Shown in pieces: positions 7,378-14,577 of a DNA stretch of 64,000 nt (the first letter of the stretch is position 1; the number at the start of each line of letters is the position of its first letter). Made by a program: the position numbers and the translations under genes. Source of the DNA: Rhabdothermincola sediminis (GTDB lineage Bacteria > Actinomycetota > Acidimicrobiia > Acidimicrobiales > Acidimicrobilacustridaceae); assembly GCF_014805525.1 (NCBI RefSeq), contig NZ_JACFSZ010000013.1, forward strand, positions 53,499-117,498. Reading direction: 5' to 3'. A model generated the notes under the pieces. The model did no database searches, was not told where the DNA came from, and saw nothing but the letters and a program-made list of their open reading frames with translations.

Positions 7378-7842
7378 TCAGTGCGGCTCCCACGCCTCCG
7401 GGTCGTCGAGCAGGGCACGCACGCTGCCGGGCAGGTTCCCGCGGGCGACATCGGCCAGGCTCACCGCCTCAAGCACCGACCGCAGCGCGGCCCGGGTGGC
7501 GATCCACACCTCCCGCAAGGCCCCGACGCCGTCCGGGTACGCGAGGTCGTCCGGTCGCTCGCCGCGCACGTTGGCCAGCGGGCCCTCGACGGCACGGATC
7601 ACGTCGGCCACGCTGACCTCCTCGGCCGGCCTGCCCAGCCAGTACCCCCCCTCGGCCCCCCGCTGGCTGCGCACGATACCGGCCTGGCGCAGCTCGGCCA
7701 GGATGTTCTCCAGGTACTTGAGGGGCAACCCCTGCTCCTCGGCGAGCCGGTCACCCTTGACCGGACCCTCGCCACGCGCCGCAGCCTGCGCCAGCAGCAC
7801 GCCGGCGCGCACGGCGTAATCGACCTTCGCGGTGACCCGCAC
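7378..7842 (-). CDS. Rrf2-family transcriptional regulator
   Basis: 154 aa with the Rrf2 winged helix-turn-helix: VTAKVDYAVRAGVLLAQAA, the recognition part LPLKYLENILAELRQAGIVRS, and the wing RGAEGGYWLGRP. The second half forms the usual dimerisation helix. IscR/NsrR/RsrR members bind a Fe-S cluster through three Cys in the loop before that helix; this protein has no Cys, so any sensing must use another ligand or partner. The GTG at 7842 has GGAGGAGG about 9 nt upstream. It is divergent from sufC, and a palindrome also found at sufD and sufB lies between them, so it is the prime candidate for the SUF regulator. Confidence 0.88.
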   Translation of the reverse strand: MRVTAKVDYAVRAGVLLAQAAARGEGPVKGDRLAEEQGLPLKYLENILAELRQAGIVRSQRGAEGGYWLGRPAEEVSVADVIRAVEGPLANVRGERPDDLAYPDGVGALREVWIATRAALRSVLEAVSLADVARGNLPGSVRALLDDPEAWEPH

Positions 7843-7943
7843 GACACCACCTCCTCCCGGGGCATTCTGACCCAGTGGGAAGACCCGCTCCTCACCGCAG
7901 GCGACCGCCGCGGTCCCCCTCCCCATGAGCGGGAGCACATTTC

Positions 7944-7959
7944 CACTATCGGCGTAGTG
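7944..7959. promoter_or_regulatory. SUF operator candidate at the rrf2-sufC promoter
   Basis: CACTATCGGCGTAGTG, a 16-bp palindrome. Aligned with the sites at 14030-14045 and 16006-16021 it gives a shared core CTATC-N3-RTAG. It ends 4 bp before the likely sufC -10 (7964-7969), so a bound protein would block RNA polymerase. Confidence 0.6.
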
Positions 7960-7963
7960 CTAA

Positions 7964-7969
7964 TAGACT
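7964..7969 (+). promoter_or_regulatory. Candidate -10 element (TAGACT) of sufC
   Basis: TANNNT hexamer 7 nt before the ATG at 7977, directly downstream of the palindromic operator. The spacing suggests a leaderless sufC-sufS-sufU mRNA. Confidence 0.45.
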
Positions 7970-7976
7970 TCAGGGC

Positions 7977-8741
7977 ATGAGCGAGCCGCTGCTGCGCATC
8001 GAGGACCTCCACGCGCGACCCGCCGCGACCCACGACGGGGACGACCAGCCGGAGATCCTCAAGGGCGTCGAGCTCACGGTCGGCGCCGGGGAGGTCCACG
8101 CCCTGATGGGGCCGAACGGGTCGGGGAAGTCCACCCTGGCCTCGGTGTTGCTCGGCAGCCCGGAGTACGAAGTCACCCGGGGCCGGATCCTGTTCAAGGG
8201 CGACGACATCACCGCCTGGAGCCCCGATGTGCGCGGCAAGGCCGGGGTGTTCCTCGCCTTCCAGTACCCCCAGGAGATCCCAGGGGTCTCGGTACTCAAC
8301 TTCCTGCGCCAGGCCCTGTCGGCCCGCAAGGGGATCGACCTGTCGATGCTGGAGTTGCGACTGGCCATCATGGAGTGGATGGGCCGCCTGGGCATGGACC
8401 CGTCCTTCGCCGACCGCTACCTCAACGAGGGCTTCTCCGGCGGGGAGAAGAAGCGCAACGAGATCCTCCAGATGGCCATCCTCGAGCCCGAGGTGGCGAT
8501 CCTCGACGAGACCGACTCGGGGCTGGACATCGACGCGCTGCGGGTGGTCGCCAACGGGGTCGAGGAGGTGCGCAAGGCTCGGCCGCAGCTCGGGGTGCTG
8601 GCCATCACGCACTACCAGCGGCTGCTCACCGAGCTGCGCCCCGACCGGGTGCACATCCTCATCGACGGCCGTATCGTCGACAGCGGCGGCCCCGAGCTGG
8701 CCGAACGCCTCGAGGCCGAGGGATACGACGCATGGCGATGA
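7977..8741 (+). CDS. sufC: Fe-S cluster assembly ATPase SufC (copy 1)
   Basis: 254-aa soluble ABC-type ATPase that powers the SufBCD scaffold. All motifs are intact: Walker A GPNGSGKST, Q-loop AFQYPQEIPGV, signature FSGGEKKRNE, Walker B VAILDETDSGLDID and the H-loop ITHYQRLL. The DETDSGLD form is diagnostic for SufC. A second sufC is in the opposed operon at 11.7 kb. Here the partners are sufS (overlapping by 10 bp) and sufU, not sufB or sufD. The gene is under the Rrf2-adjacent operator. Confidence 0.95.
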   Translation: MSEPLLRIEDLHARPAATHDGDDQPEILKGVELTVGAGEVHALMGPNGSGKSTLASVLLGSPEYEVTRGRILFKGDDITAWSPDVRGKAGVFLAFQYPQEIPGVSVLNFLRQALSARKGIDLSMLELRLAIMEWMGRLGMDPSFADRYLNEGFSGGEKKRNEILQMAILEPEVAILDETDSGLDIDALRVVANGVEEVRKARPQLGVLAITHYQRLLTELRPDRVHILIDGRIVDSGGPELAERLEAEGYDAWR

Positions 8742-9979
8742 CCACCCCGATCGACCCGGCGGTCGTCAAGCGCGACTTCCCGCTGCTCACCAAGGCGGAG
8801 ATGCACGGCCGGCCCATCGTCTACCTCGACTCGGCGTCCTCCTCGCAGAAGCCCCAGAGCGTGCTCGACGCCATGGACGAGCTCTACGAGCACACCTACG
8901 CCAACGTGCACCGCGGCGTCTACGAGCTCGGAGCCGAGACCACCGAACGCTACGAATCGGCCCGGCGCAACGCCGCCCGCTTCGTGAAGGCGCCGTCCGA
9001 GCGCGAGATCGTCTTCACCAAGAACGTCACCGAGGCGATCAACCTGGTGGCCTACAGCTGGGGGCGGGCCAACCTCGCCGAAGGCGACGTGGTGGTGCTC
9101 ACCGAGATCGAGCACCACGCCAACATCGTGCCTTGGCTCATGCTGCGGGAAGAGCGTGGCATCGAGCTGCGCTGGATCCCCATGGCGGAGGACTACACGC
9201 TCGACGTGTCCTCGCTCGACGAGCTGCTCGACGGGGCGAAGCTACTCGCCGTCACCGCCATGTCCAACGTGCTCGGCACCCTGACGCCGGTGCGCCAGCT
9301 CGCCGACGCGGCCCACGCGGCGGGGGCCCTCTGCCTGGTGGACGCGGCCCAGTACGTGCCCCATCTCCCCACCGACGTCACCGAGCTCGGCGCCGACTTC
9401 CTCGGCTTCACCGGGCACAAGATGCTCGGCCCCTCCGGCATCGGGGTGCTGTGGGCCAGGGCGGAGCTGCTCGAGGCCATGCCGGCGTTCCTCGGCGGCG
9501 GCGAGATGATCCGTGACGTCCGAAAAGACGGGTGGACCCCCAACGAGATCCCCTGGAAGTTCGAAGCGGGCACCCCGCCCATCGCGGAGGCCATCGGGCT
9601 CGCAGCCGCGATCGACTACCTGGAAGGGTTGGGCATGGACGCCGTCCGGGCCCACGAACGCGAGCTCACCGGGTACGCGATCGACACCCTCACGGAGCGG
9701 TTCGGCGACCAGTTGACCATCCACGGACCGGCCGCCCTCGACGCTCGCGGTGGCGTGCTGTCGCTGGCGCTGCGTGACGTGCACCCCCACGACATCTCCC
9801 AGGTGCTCGACCAGCACGGGGTGTGCGTACGCGCCGGCCATCACTGCGCCAAAGTGCTCATGAAGGTGCTCGGTGTGGGCGCCACCGCCCGGGCGTCGCT
9901 GTACGTCTACAACGACGAGACCGACGTCGACACCCTGGCCGACGCCCTGGCCGACACCGCGGACTTCTTCTCCCTCTAG
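8732..9979 (+). CDS. sufS: Cysteine desulfurase SufS
   Basis: 415-aa PLP enzyme of the group II NifS/SufS type; it takes sulfur from cysteine as an enzyme persulfide for Fe-S assembly. Visible landmarks: N-terminal YLDSASSSQKPQSV, EHHANIVPW, the PLP-binding lysine in FTGHKMLGPSGIGVLW and the catalytic Cys in RAGHHCAKVLM. Two in-frame ATGs (8732 and 8738) overlap the sufC stop; the second forms a classic ATGA. Translation is probably coupled to sufC. SufU directly downstream is its usual sulfur acceptor in Gram-positive bacteria. Confidence 0.95.
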   Translation: MAMTTPIDPAVVKRDFPLLTKAEMHGRPIVYLDSASSSQKPQSVLDAMDELYEHTYANVHRGVYELGAETTERYESARRNAARFVKAPSEREIVFTKNVTEAINLVAYSWGRANLAEGDVVVLTEIEHHANIVPWLMLREERGIELRWIPMAEDYTLDVSSLDELLDGAKLLAVTAMSNVLGTLTPVRQLADAAHAAGALCLVDAAQYVPHLPTDVTELGADFLGFTGHKMLGPSGIGVLWARAELLEAMPAFLGGGEMIRDVRKDGWTPNEIPWKFEAGTPPIAEAIGLAAAIDYLEGLGMDAVRAHERELTGYAIDTLTERFGDQLTIHGPAALDARGGVLSLALRDVHPHDISQVLDQHGVCVRAGHHCAKVLMKVLGVGATARASLYVYNDETDVDTLADALADTADFFSL

Positions 9980-9989
9980 GATCGCCACG

Positions 9990-10478
9990 ATGCCTGGGCT
10001 CGAAGACCTCTACCGGGAGATCATCCTCGATCACTACCGCAACCCCCGGAATCGCGGTGAGCTGCCGGTGCCCCCCGCTCACCGGGTGGAGGGCTTCAAC
10101 CCGCTGTGCGGTGACGAGATCGTCGTGTACCTCGATATCGACGACCAGGGCCGCATCGACGACATCCGCATCTCCGGGCAGGGGTGCTCGATCAGCCAGT
10201 CCTCGGCGTCGATGATGTCCTCCGCGGTGAAGGGCAAGACCGTCGACGAGGTGCGAGACCTCACCAAGGCCTTCAAGGCCATGATGTCCATCCACGAGTC
10301 GAGCCTCGAGGGTGACGGCGAGAGCGAGGGCGAGCCGGCCGAGGTTCCCGACGTGAAGCTCGGTGATCTCGAGGCGCTGCGAGGAGTGGTGAAGTTTCCC
10401 GTTCGCATCAAGTGCGCCACCCTCGCCTGGAACACCCTCGCTCAAGGCATCGACGAGGCGGTCGACCACCCGAGCTGA
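9990..10478 (+). CDS. sufU: SufU, zinc-dependent sulfur acceptor / scaffold
   Basis: 162 aa, IscU-like fold. Start YREIILDHYRNPRNRG is the family N-terminus. The metal ligands are all present: NPLCGDEI (Cys and Asp), GQGCSISQSSASMM (Cys) and a late IKCATLAW (Cys), the Cys-Asp-Cys-Cys pattern that holds Zn and receives persulfide from SufS. The insert between the second and third Cys, typical of SufU as opposed to IscU, is present. The gene starts 10 bp after sufS and closes the operon. Confidence 0.93.
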   Translation: MPGLEDLYREIILDHYRNPRNRGELPVPPAHRVEGFNPLCGDEIVVYLDIDDQGRIDDIRISGQGCSISQSSASMMSSAVKGKTVDEVRDLTKAFKAMMSIHESSLEGDGESEGEPAEVPDVKLGDLEALRGVVKFPVRIKCATLAWNTLAQGIDEAVDHPS

Positions 10479-10511
10479 GCCGCTCGCGCCGGCGGTGTCA
10501 CGGCCGGCCGG

Positions 10512-10931
10512 TCACCGATCGGCGAGCGACCGGTGCTGCCGGCGCCACGACTGCCAGGCGATCCAGCTCGTCAGGACCGACGGCGCGATCATGATCGCCA
10601 GGCACAGCGCACCCGTGCCCTCGAGCGAGACCCACCCCACCAGGAACAGCGTCGGGTACAAGAGTGTGCCCGCCGTGAAGGCCGCGGCGGGCACCGACCA
10701 GGCGGCACCCCGCCAGAACCCCCAGGCGCTGACCACCGAGCCCGACACCGCGGCGCCGAGGTCCGCCACGGCGAAAGCGTCCATGACCCCGGGCCGGTCG
10801 GCGGCCAGCTCGAACCAGGAGCGTACGGTCGGCGACCAGGTCCACGCGACCCACAGCGCCACCCCCACCGCGGCCTGCACGATCAGGTAGATGGCGACGA
10901 CCCTGCCGGTCCTCCCGCCGTCGGCTTCCAC
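10512..10931 (-). CDS. Four-helix membrane protein of unknown function
   Basis: 139 aa from the GTG at 10931. Four hydrophobic segments are clear (VVAIYLIVQAAVGVALWVAW; AFAVADLGAAVSGSVVSAWG; AAAFTAGTLLYPTLFLVGWV; ALCLAIMIAPSVLTSWIAW) with an Arg-rich tail that should be cytoplasmic. No enzymatic motif is visible. It is convergent with sufU, 33 bp apart. The ORF can be extended upstream but would then overlap the divergent gene at 10963. Function unknown. Confidence 0.6.
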   Translation of the reverse strand: MEADGGRTGRVVAIYLIVQAAVGVALWVAWTWSPTVRSWFELAADRPGVMDAFAVADLGAAVSGSVVSAWGFWRGAAWSVPAAAFTAGTLLYPTLFLVGWVSLEGTGALCLAIMIAPSVLTSWIAWQSWRRQHRSLADR

Positions 10932-10962
10932 CTCCCGGACCGTACCGCCGAGCCTCCTCGAG

Positions 10963-11436
10963 GTGGAGGGCCTCGTCCCCTTCATCGTCGTGGTGGTGCT
11001 GGCGCTGGCCGTGGGCATTGCGGTGCTCGCGGCGATGACCGGCGAGCTGTCCGCGCGTCGCGCGGGGTTCGTCGCCCGGTTCTACGCCCTCGCGCTGCCC
11101 TTCGCCGGACTCGCCGCGGCATCGGCGTTCACCGCCGGGGCGACGCTGTACTACCTGCTGTTCTGGGTGGAGGTCGCGATGACGGTGGACGAGGTGTTGC
11201 TGCTCGCCGATCCCCACGCGGTGGCGGCCATCGTCTCGCACGGGCCGACCGATCTCACGGGCGTACTCCATCGGCTCTGCACCAAGCAACGAGAAGGATC
11301 GGGCGCCTCCGGCTTCGCCGTGCTGCGACCCGGACCAGCGGCTGGCACGGATCGACAGCCTCCGCCAAGTCGTCGATCGGCAGCTAGCGCAGCACCTCGC
11401 TCACCCGGGCCGCCAGCTCGAAGCAGCGCTCGGTGA
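10963..11436 (+). CDS. Putative small membrane protein, possibly frameshifted
   Basis: 157 aa from a GTG at 10963. Two membrane helices are evident in the first half (VPFIVVVVLALAVGIAVLAA and FAGLAAASAFTAGATLYYLLF), followed by WVEVAMTVDEVLLLADPHAV. From about nt 11263 the frame becomes Pro/Ser/Arg rich and runs 53 bp into the antisense pterin dehydratase gene. The alternative frame there reads like normal protein (for example DPDQRLARIDSLRQVVD), suggesting one extra base near 11263 or a different true 3' end. Codon third positions support coding in the first half. Confidence 0.4.
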   Translation: MEGLVPFIVVVVLALAVGIAVLAAMTGELSARRAGFVARFYALALPFAGLAAASAFTAGATLYYLLFWVEVAMTVDEVLLLADPHAVAAIVSHGPTDLTGVLHRLCTKQREGSGASGFAVLRPGPAAGTDRQPPPSRRSAASAAPRSPGPPARSSAR

Positions 11437-11686
11437 GCCCGCCCTCGGCGTGGCTCACGATGTCGATGGTGACCGAGTTCCAACTGTTCGACCAGTCCGG
11501 GTGGTGGTCGAGCTTCTCGGCGATCAACGCCACCCGGGTCATGAAGGCGAACGCCTCCCCGAAGTCCGTGAACGACAGCTCCCGGTGGAGCTTGCCGTCG
11601 ACGATCTCCCAACCGTCGAGGCCGGCGAGGCGGGATCGGGCTTCGGTGTCGGAGAGCGCTGCCATCACCTGGTCCTCCCCTGACAC
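11384..11686 (-). CDS. Pterin-4a-carbinolamine dehydratase
   Basis: 100-aa DCoH/PCD-family protein. The active-site motif EKLDHHPDW is complete, and the flanking FMTRVALIAEKL and SWNSVTIDIVSHAEGGLT follow the family. The enzyme recycles oxidised pterin after aromatic-amino-acid hydroxylation; in many bacteria without such hydroxylases it instead supports molybdopterin or folate-related chemistry. It begins 27 bp after the second sufC and probably is the last gene of the minus-strand suf operon. Whether that linkage is functional is unknown. Confidence 0.9.
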   Translation of the reverse strand: MSGEDQVMAALSDTEARSRLAGLDGWEIVDGKLHRELSFTDFGEAFAFMTRVALIAEKLDHHPDWSNSWNSVTIDIVSHAEGGLTERCFELAARVSEVLR

Positions 11687-11713
11687 ATGGCCCTCCCCCG
11701 GCTCGGCGCCGAG

Positions 11714-12514
11714 TCAGGCCAGCGGATCGGCGAAGGGGTCACCGTTCCCCGCCGGGCCCCGGCGGCCGGATGGGTCCTCCTGATCGGTCTCACCGTAGGC
11801 GGCGTAGCCGGTGCGCTCCAGCTCCGCCGCCAGCTCCGGCCCACCCGTGGCCTGGATGCGCCCGCGGGCCAGGACGTGGACCACGTCCGGGCGCAGCTCG
11901 TTCAGCAGCCGCGAGTAGTGGGTGATGGCCAACACCCCCAGGTCGAACTCGGTGGTGGCGGATTCGACCCGTCGGGCACAGGCCCGGAGGGCGTCGACGT
12001 CGAGTCCGGAATCGAGCTCGTCGAGGATCGCGAACCGGGGACGCAGCACACCGAGCTGCAGGGTCTCGCTGCGCTTCTTCTCGCCGCCCGACAGGTCGAC
12101 GTTCACCGCCCGCTCGAGCAGCTGCTCCCCGAAGCCGATGCGGGCCGCCTCCGACCGCACCAGGGCGGGGACCTCCGAGGCGTCCCGCCCGCTGGCCCGG
12201 AAGGCTTCCTCGAGCAGGTCCAGTAGGCCCACCCCGGGCACCTCGGTGGGGTACTGCTGGGCCAGGAACAGACCTGCCTGGGCCCGCCGCCAGGCCGGCA
12301 AGGCCAACAGGTCGGTGTCGTCGAGGCTGACCGACCCGGCCACCACCTCGTAACCCGGCTTGCCCATCAACACGTGCGAGAGCGTGGACTTGCCCGACCC
12401 GTTGGGCCCCATGACCGCGTGGACCTCGCCACTGCGGACCACGAGATCGATGCCCTGCAGGATCTCCCGCCCCGCGACCCGGGCCCGCAGCCCCTCGATG
12501 CGCAGCTCGCTCAT
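11714..12514 (-). CDS. sufC: Fe-S cluster assembly ATPase SufC (copy 2)
   Basis: 266 aa. ATPase motifs are intact: GPNGSGKST, LAQQYPTEVPGVG, LSGGEKKRSE, Walker B FAILDELDSGLDVD and ITHYSRLL. Walker B reads DELDSGLD where copy 1 has the canonical DETDSGLD. The last 25 residues (QEDPSGRRGPAGNGDPF) are a disordered tail absent from copy 1. Because it is coupled to Rieske and sufD (ATGA-type overlaps) it is the likelier ATPase of the SufBCD scaffold. The two copies differ clearly through the middle, so the duplication is not recent. Confidence 0.93.
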   Translation of the reverse strand: MSELRIEGLRARVAGREILQGIDLVVRSGEVHAVMGPNGSGKSTLSHVLMGKPGYEVVAGSVSLDDTDLLALPAWRRAQAGLFLAQQYPTEVPGVGLLDLLEEAFRASGRDASEVPALVRSEAARIGFGEQLLERAVNVDLSGGEKKRSETLQLGVLRPRFAILDELDSGLDVDALRACARRVESATTEFDLGVLAITHYSRLLNELRPDVVHVLARGRIQATGGPELAAELERTGYAAYGETDQEDPSGRRGPAGNGDPFADPLA

Positions 12515-12825
12515 GGCAGCACCACCAGCACGTCCTCACCGTCGATGCGCAGCTCGTAGACCGGCTCGGGCTTGGTGGCGGGCAGCGAGCTGGGCTCGCC
12601 GGTGACCAGCGAGAAGCAGCTTCCGTGCTTCCAGCACTCGATCTCCCGGGTGTCCTCGTGCACCTCTCCCTCCGCGAGCGAGATGTTCTGGTGGGTGCAC
12701 GTGTCGCCGATCGCGTACCACTCGTCCCCGATGCGCACGACGGCGATGCGCAGGTCGCCGAGCTCGACCCGCCGGGCCTCGCCGGGTGCGACGTCGTGGA
12801 TGGAGCAGAGCCGCTCGACGGTCAT
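12511..12825 (-). CDS. Rieske [2Fe-2S] ferredoxin of the SUF operon
   Basis: 104-aa single-domain Rieske protein. Cluster ligands are in CTHQNISL (C-x-H) and CWKHGSCF (C-x-x-H), spaced as in bacterial Rieske ferredoxins, so the cluster is held by two Cys and two His. It lacks membrane anchor and oxygenase catalytic domain. Such genes are regular members of actinobacterial suf operons, where an electron-transfer role in assembly is supposed but not proven. It overlaps sufC2 and sufD by 4 bp on each side, giving tight coupling. Confidence 0.92.
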   Translation of the reverse strand: MTVERLCSIHDVAPGEARRVELGDLRIAVVRIGDEWYAIGDTCTHQNISLAEGEVHEDTREIECWKHGSCFSLVTGEPSSLPATKPEPVYELRIDGEDVLVVLP

Positions 12826-14021
12826 GGCCGCTCGCTCCGCTCCAGGCGCCGGTCGATCTCGCCCGCGACCAGGGGGCGCACCCCGCTGACCGGGAGCTGC
12901 GAGAGCACCTCGTCGAAGAAGCCGGACACGATCAGTCGATCGGCCACCGCGGTGGGCACCCCCCGACTCTCGAGGTAGAAGCGCTGCTCTTCGTCGACCG
13001 GCCCGACGGTCGAGGCGTGGCTGCAGCGCACGTCGTTGTTCTCGATCTCGAGGTTCGGCACCGACTCGGCCCAGGCGTGCTCGGAGAGCTTGATGTTGCG
13101 GTTGGTCTGGAAGGCGTTCGTGCCGCGGGCGTGCTTGCCGACGTGGATGAGCCCGGTGTAGACGGATCGGGACGAGCCCCCGACGGCGCCCTTGAACAGC
13201 AGGTTGCTGGTGGTGTCCGGCGCGAGGTGGTCCTGGAAGGTCCGGAAGTCGAGCGTCTGGGCGCCCTCACCGAAATAGGCCGCCAGCAGCTTGCCGCTGG
13301 CGGCGCGTCCTTCGAGCCGGCAGTCGGTGCGGGTCCGCGCGTAGTCGCCGCCGAGGCCGATCTGGGCCGCGACCAGCGAGGCCTGCTGCCCCACGGTGGA
13401 GCCTTGGGAGGCGATCTGCCACACCCGCTGACCGCGGTGCTGCACGGTGACCTGGCCGAGGTGAGCGCCCTGCTCGACCGCCAGGTCGGTGACGGGGCAG
13501 GCCAAGGCGTGCACGTCGGCGGAGCCGTGCCACTCGACCACGGTCGCGCCGGCGCCCGCACCGAGACGGACGGTGAGCCGGGGGAAGACAGCCGCCGCCT
13601 CGGTCTCGAGCCAGTCGACCACCACGAACGGCGCGGGAACCTCCCCGGCCGGGACGTGGAGCAGCACCGGGTCGGTGCACCGCTCGGCGTTCAGCGCGGC
13701 GAACACATCCACCGGCTCGCCCCCCGCGCCGGCCGTGCCCGCGCTGGCGGACTCCCGGGCCGGGCCGAACCACACCCCACGCCGGGCCAACGGCTCGGCG
13801 AGCTCGGTGTGGATCACGGTCCCGTCGACCACCACCACCGCACCGGCCCGCTCGGGGATCGCGGCCAGCAGCTCGCGCACCGCCGCGGGCAACGACCCTC
13901 CTGCCGTGCTCCGCTCGATGGGGTGGAACGCCGTGAGGTCGAGCTCGGCGATCCGGCTGTATCGCCAGACCTCCTCCTCGGGTGACGGCAGGGCCACCTC
14001 GGCCAGGGTGGGGGCGTGCAT
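12822..14021 (-). CDS. sufD: Fe-S cluster assembly protein SufD
   Basis: 399 aa, the SufD subunit of the SufBCD scaffold. The C-terminal half has the beta-helix core typical of SufB/SufD (GSSRSVYTGLIHVGKHARG, QTNRNIKLSEHAWAES) and the segment CSHASTVGPVDEEQRFYLES ending in SGFFDEVL, all family landmarks; the divergent N-terminal helical part identifies it as SufD and not SufB. The ATG at 14021 lies 8 bp from a perfect 16-bp palindrome and has a TAGGGT hexamer 7 nt upstream, suggesting its own leaderless promoter apart from sufB. Confidence 0.92.
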   Translation of the reverse strand: MHAPTLAEVALPSPEEEVWRYSRIAELDLTAFHPIERSTAGGSLPAAVRELLAAIPERAGAVVVVDGTVIHTELAEPLARRGVWFGPARESASAGTAGAGGEPVDVFAALNAERCTDPVLLHVPAGEVPAPFVVVDWLETEAAAVFPRLTVRLGAGAGATVVEWHGSADVHALACPVTDLAVEQGAHLGQVTVQHRGQRVWQIASQGSTVGQQASLVAAQIGLGGDYARTRTDCRLEGRAASGKLLAAYFGEGAQTLDFRTFQDHLAPDTTSNLLFKGAVGGSSRSVYTGLIHVGKHARGTNAFQTNRNIKLSEHAWAESVPNLEIENNDVRCSHASTVGPVDEEQRFYLESRGVPTAVADRLIVSGFFDEVLSQLPVSGVRPLVAGEIDRRLERSERP

Positions 14022-14029
14022 CGGAATAA

Positions 14030-14045
14030 CCCTATCGCCATAGGG
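14030..14045. promoter_or_regulatory. SUF operator candidate at the sufD promoter
   Basis: CCCTATCGCCATAGGG, a perfect palindrome (6-bp arms, 4-bp centre), overlapping the probable sufD -10 (TAGGGT, 14034-14029 on minus). It matches the sites before sufC and sufB. Confidence 0.6.
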
Positions 14046-14124
14046 GAAATTTGAGCCAGCGGGTGGTGAGGGCGCTGAGCCGCGGGGACCGCGACGCCCA
14101 CGAAGACCACGACGCCGCCGTGGC

Positions 14125-14472
14125 CTACGGCGAGCGGCGGAACCGGGCCCGGACCCGGCCGAAGAGCCCGGCGTTTCGCCGGCGCTCCGCCTCCAGATCC
14201 GCGAGCACCTCGGGCCCCACGGCGTTGACGATGTCCTCCGCTTCGTCGAGCAGCTCGGCGATGCCCTCGCCCTCCGGCTCGGCCGGGGTGGGTGGGGTCA
14301 CCAGCGTGCCGTGGGCCCAGTTGACGTCGGCCAAGCGCCGGGCGTAGGCAGGGCAGTCGTCCGGGCAGCGCCACGGCGCCTCGGGTGCGAGATCGAGGTT
14401 GCACTTGCGCACCGTCTCGCCGGTCGCGTACGTGCGACTCTCGAAGTGCTTGCAGTCCTGGCGCATGGGCAT
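14125..14472 (-). CDS. Small Cys-motif protein inside the suf operon
   Basis: 115 aa, not a family I can name. The N-terminal half holds four Cys in DCKHFESRTY, KCNLDLAP and CPDDCPAY, a pattern able to bind zinc or a Fe-S cluster. The C-terminal half is an acidic helix (IAELLDEAEDIVNAVG) ending in a basic RVRARFRR tail. It sits between sufB and sufD on the same strand, about 100 bp from each, so it is likely cotranscribed with sufB. Position and Cys content suggest a cluster carrier or assembly accessory; that is inference. Confidence 0.75.
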   Translation of the reverse strand: MPMRQDCKHFESRTYATGETVRKCNLDLAPEAPWRCPDDCPAYARRLADVNWAHGTLVTPPTPAEPEGEGIAELLDEAEDIVNAVGPEVLADLEAERRRNAGLFGRVRARFRRSP

Positions 14473-14577
14473 GCCAGCATCCTGCCAGCGGCGTCGGTGG
14501 TTTCCACGGCGGAACGAGCACGCTCACCGGGCTCCGCCGCCGCTCGCCGGGACCGCGGCCACGCGGCCATCGGGCAG

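Noticed and set aside
12511..12825. Rieske subunit of an aromatic ring-hydroxylating oxygenase
   Set aside because: No oxygenase alpha subunit; the gene is fused by overlap into the suf operon, its usual place in actinobacteria.
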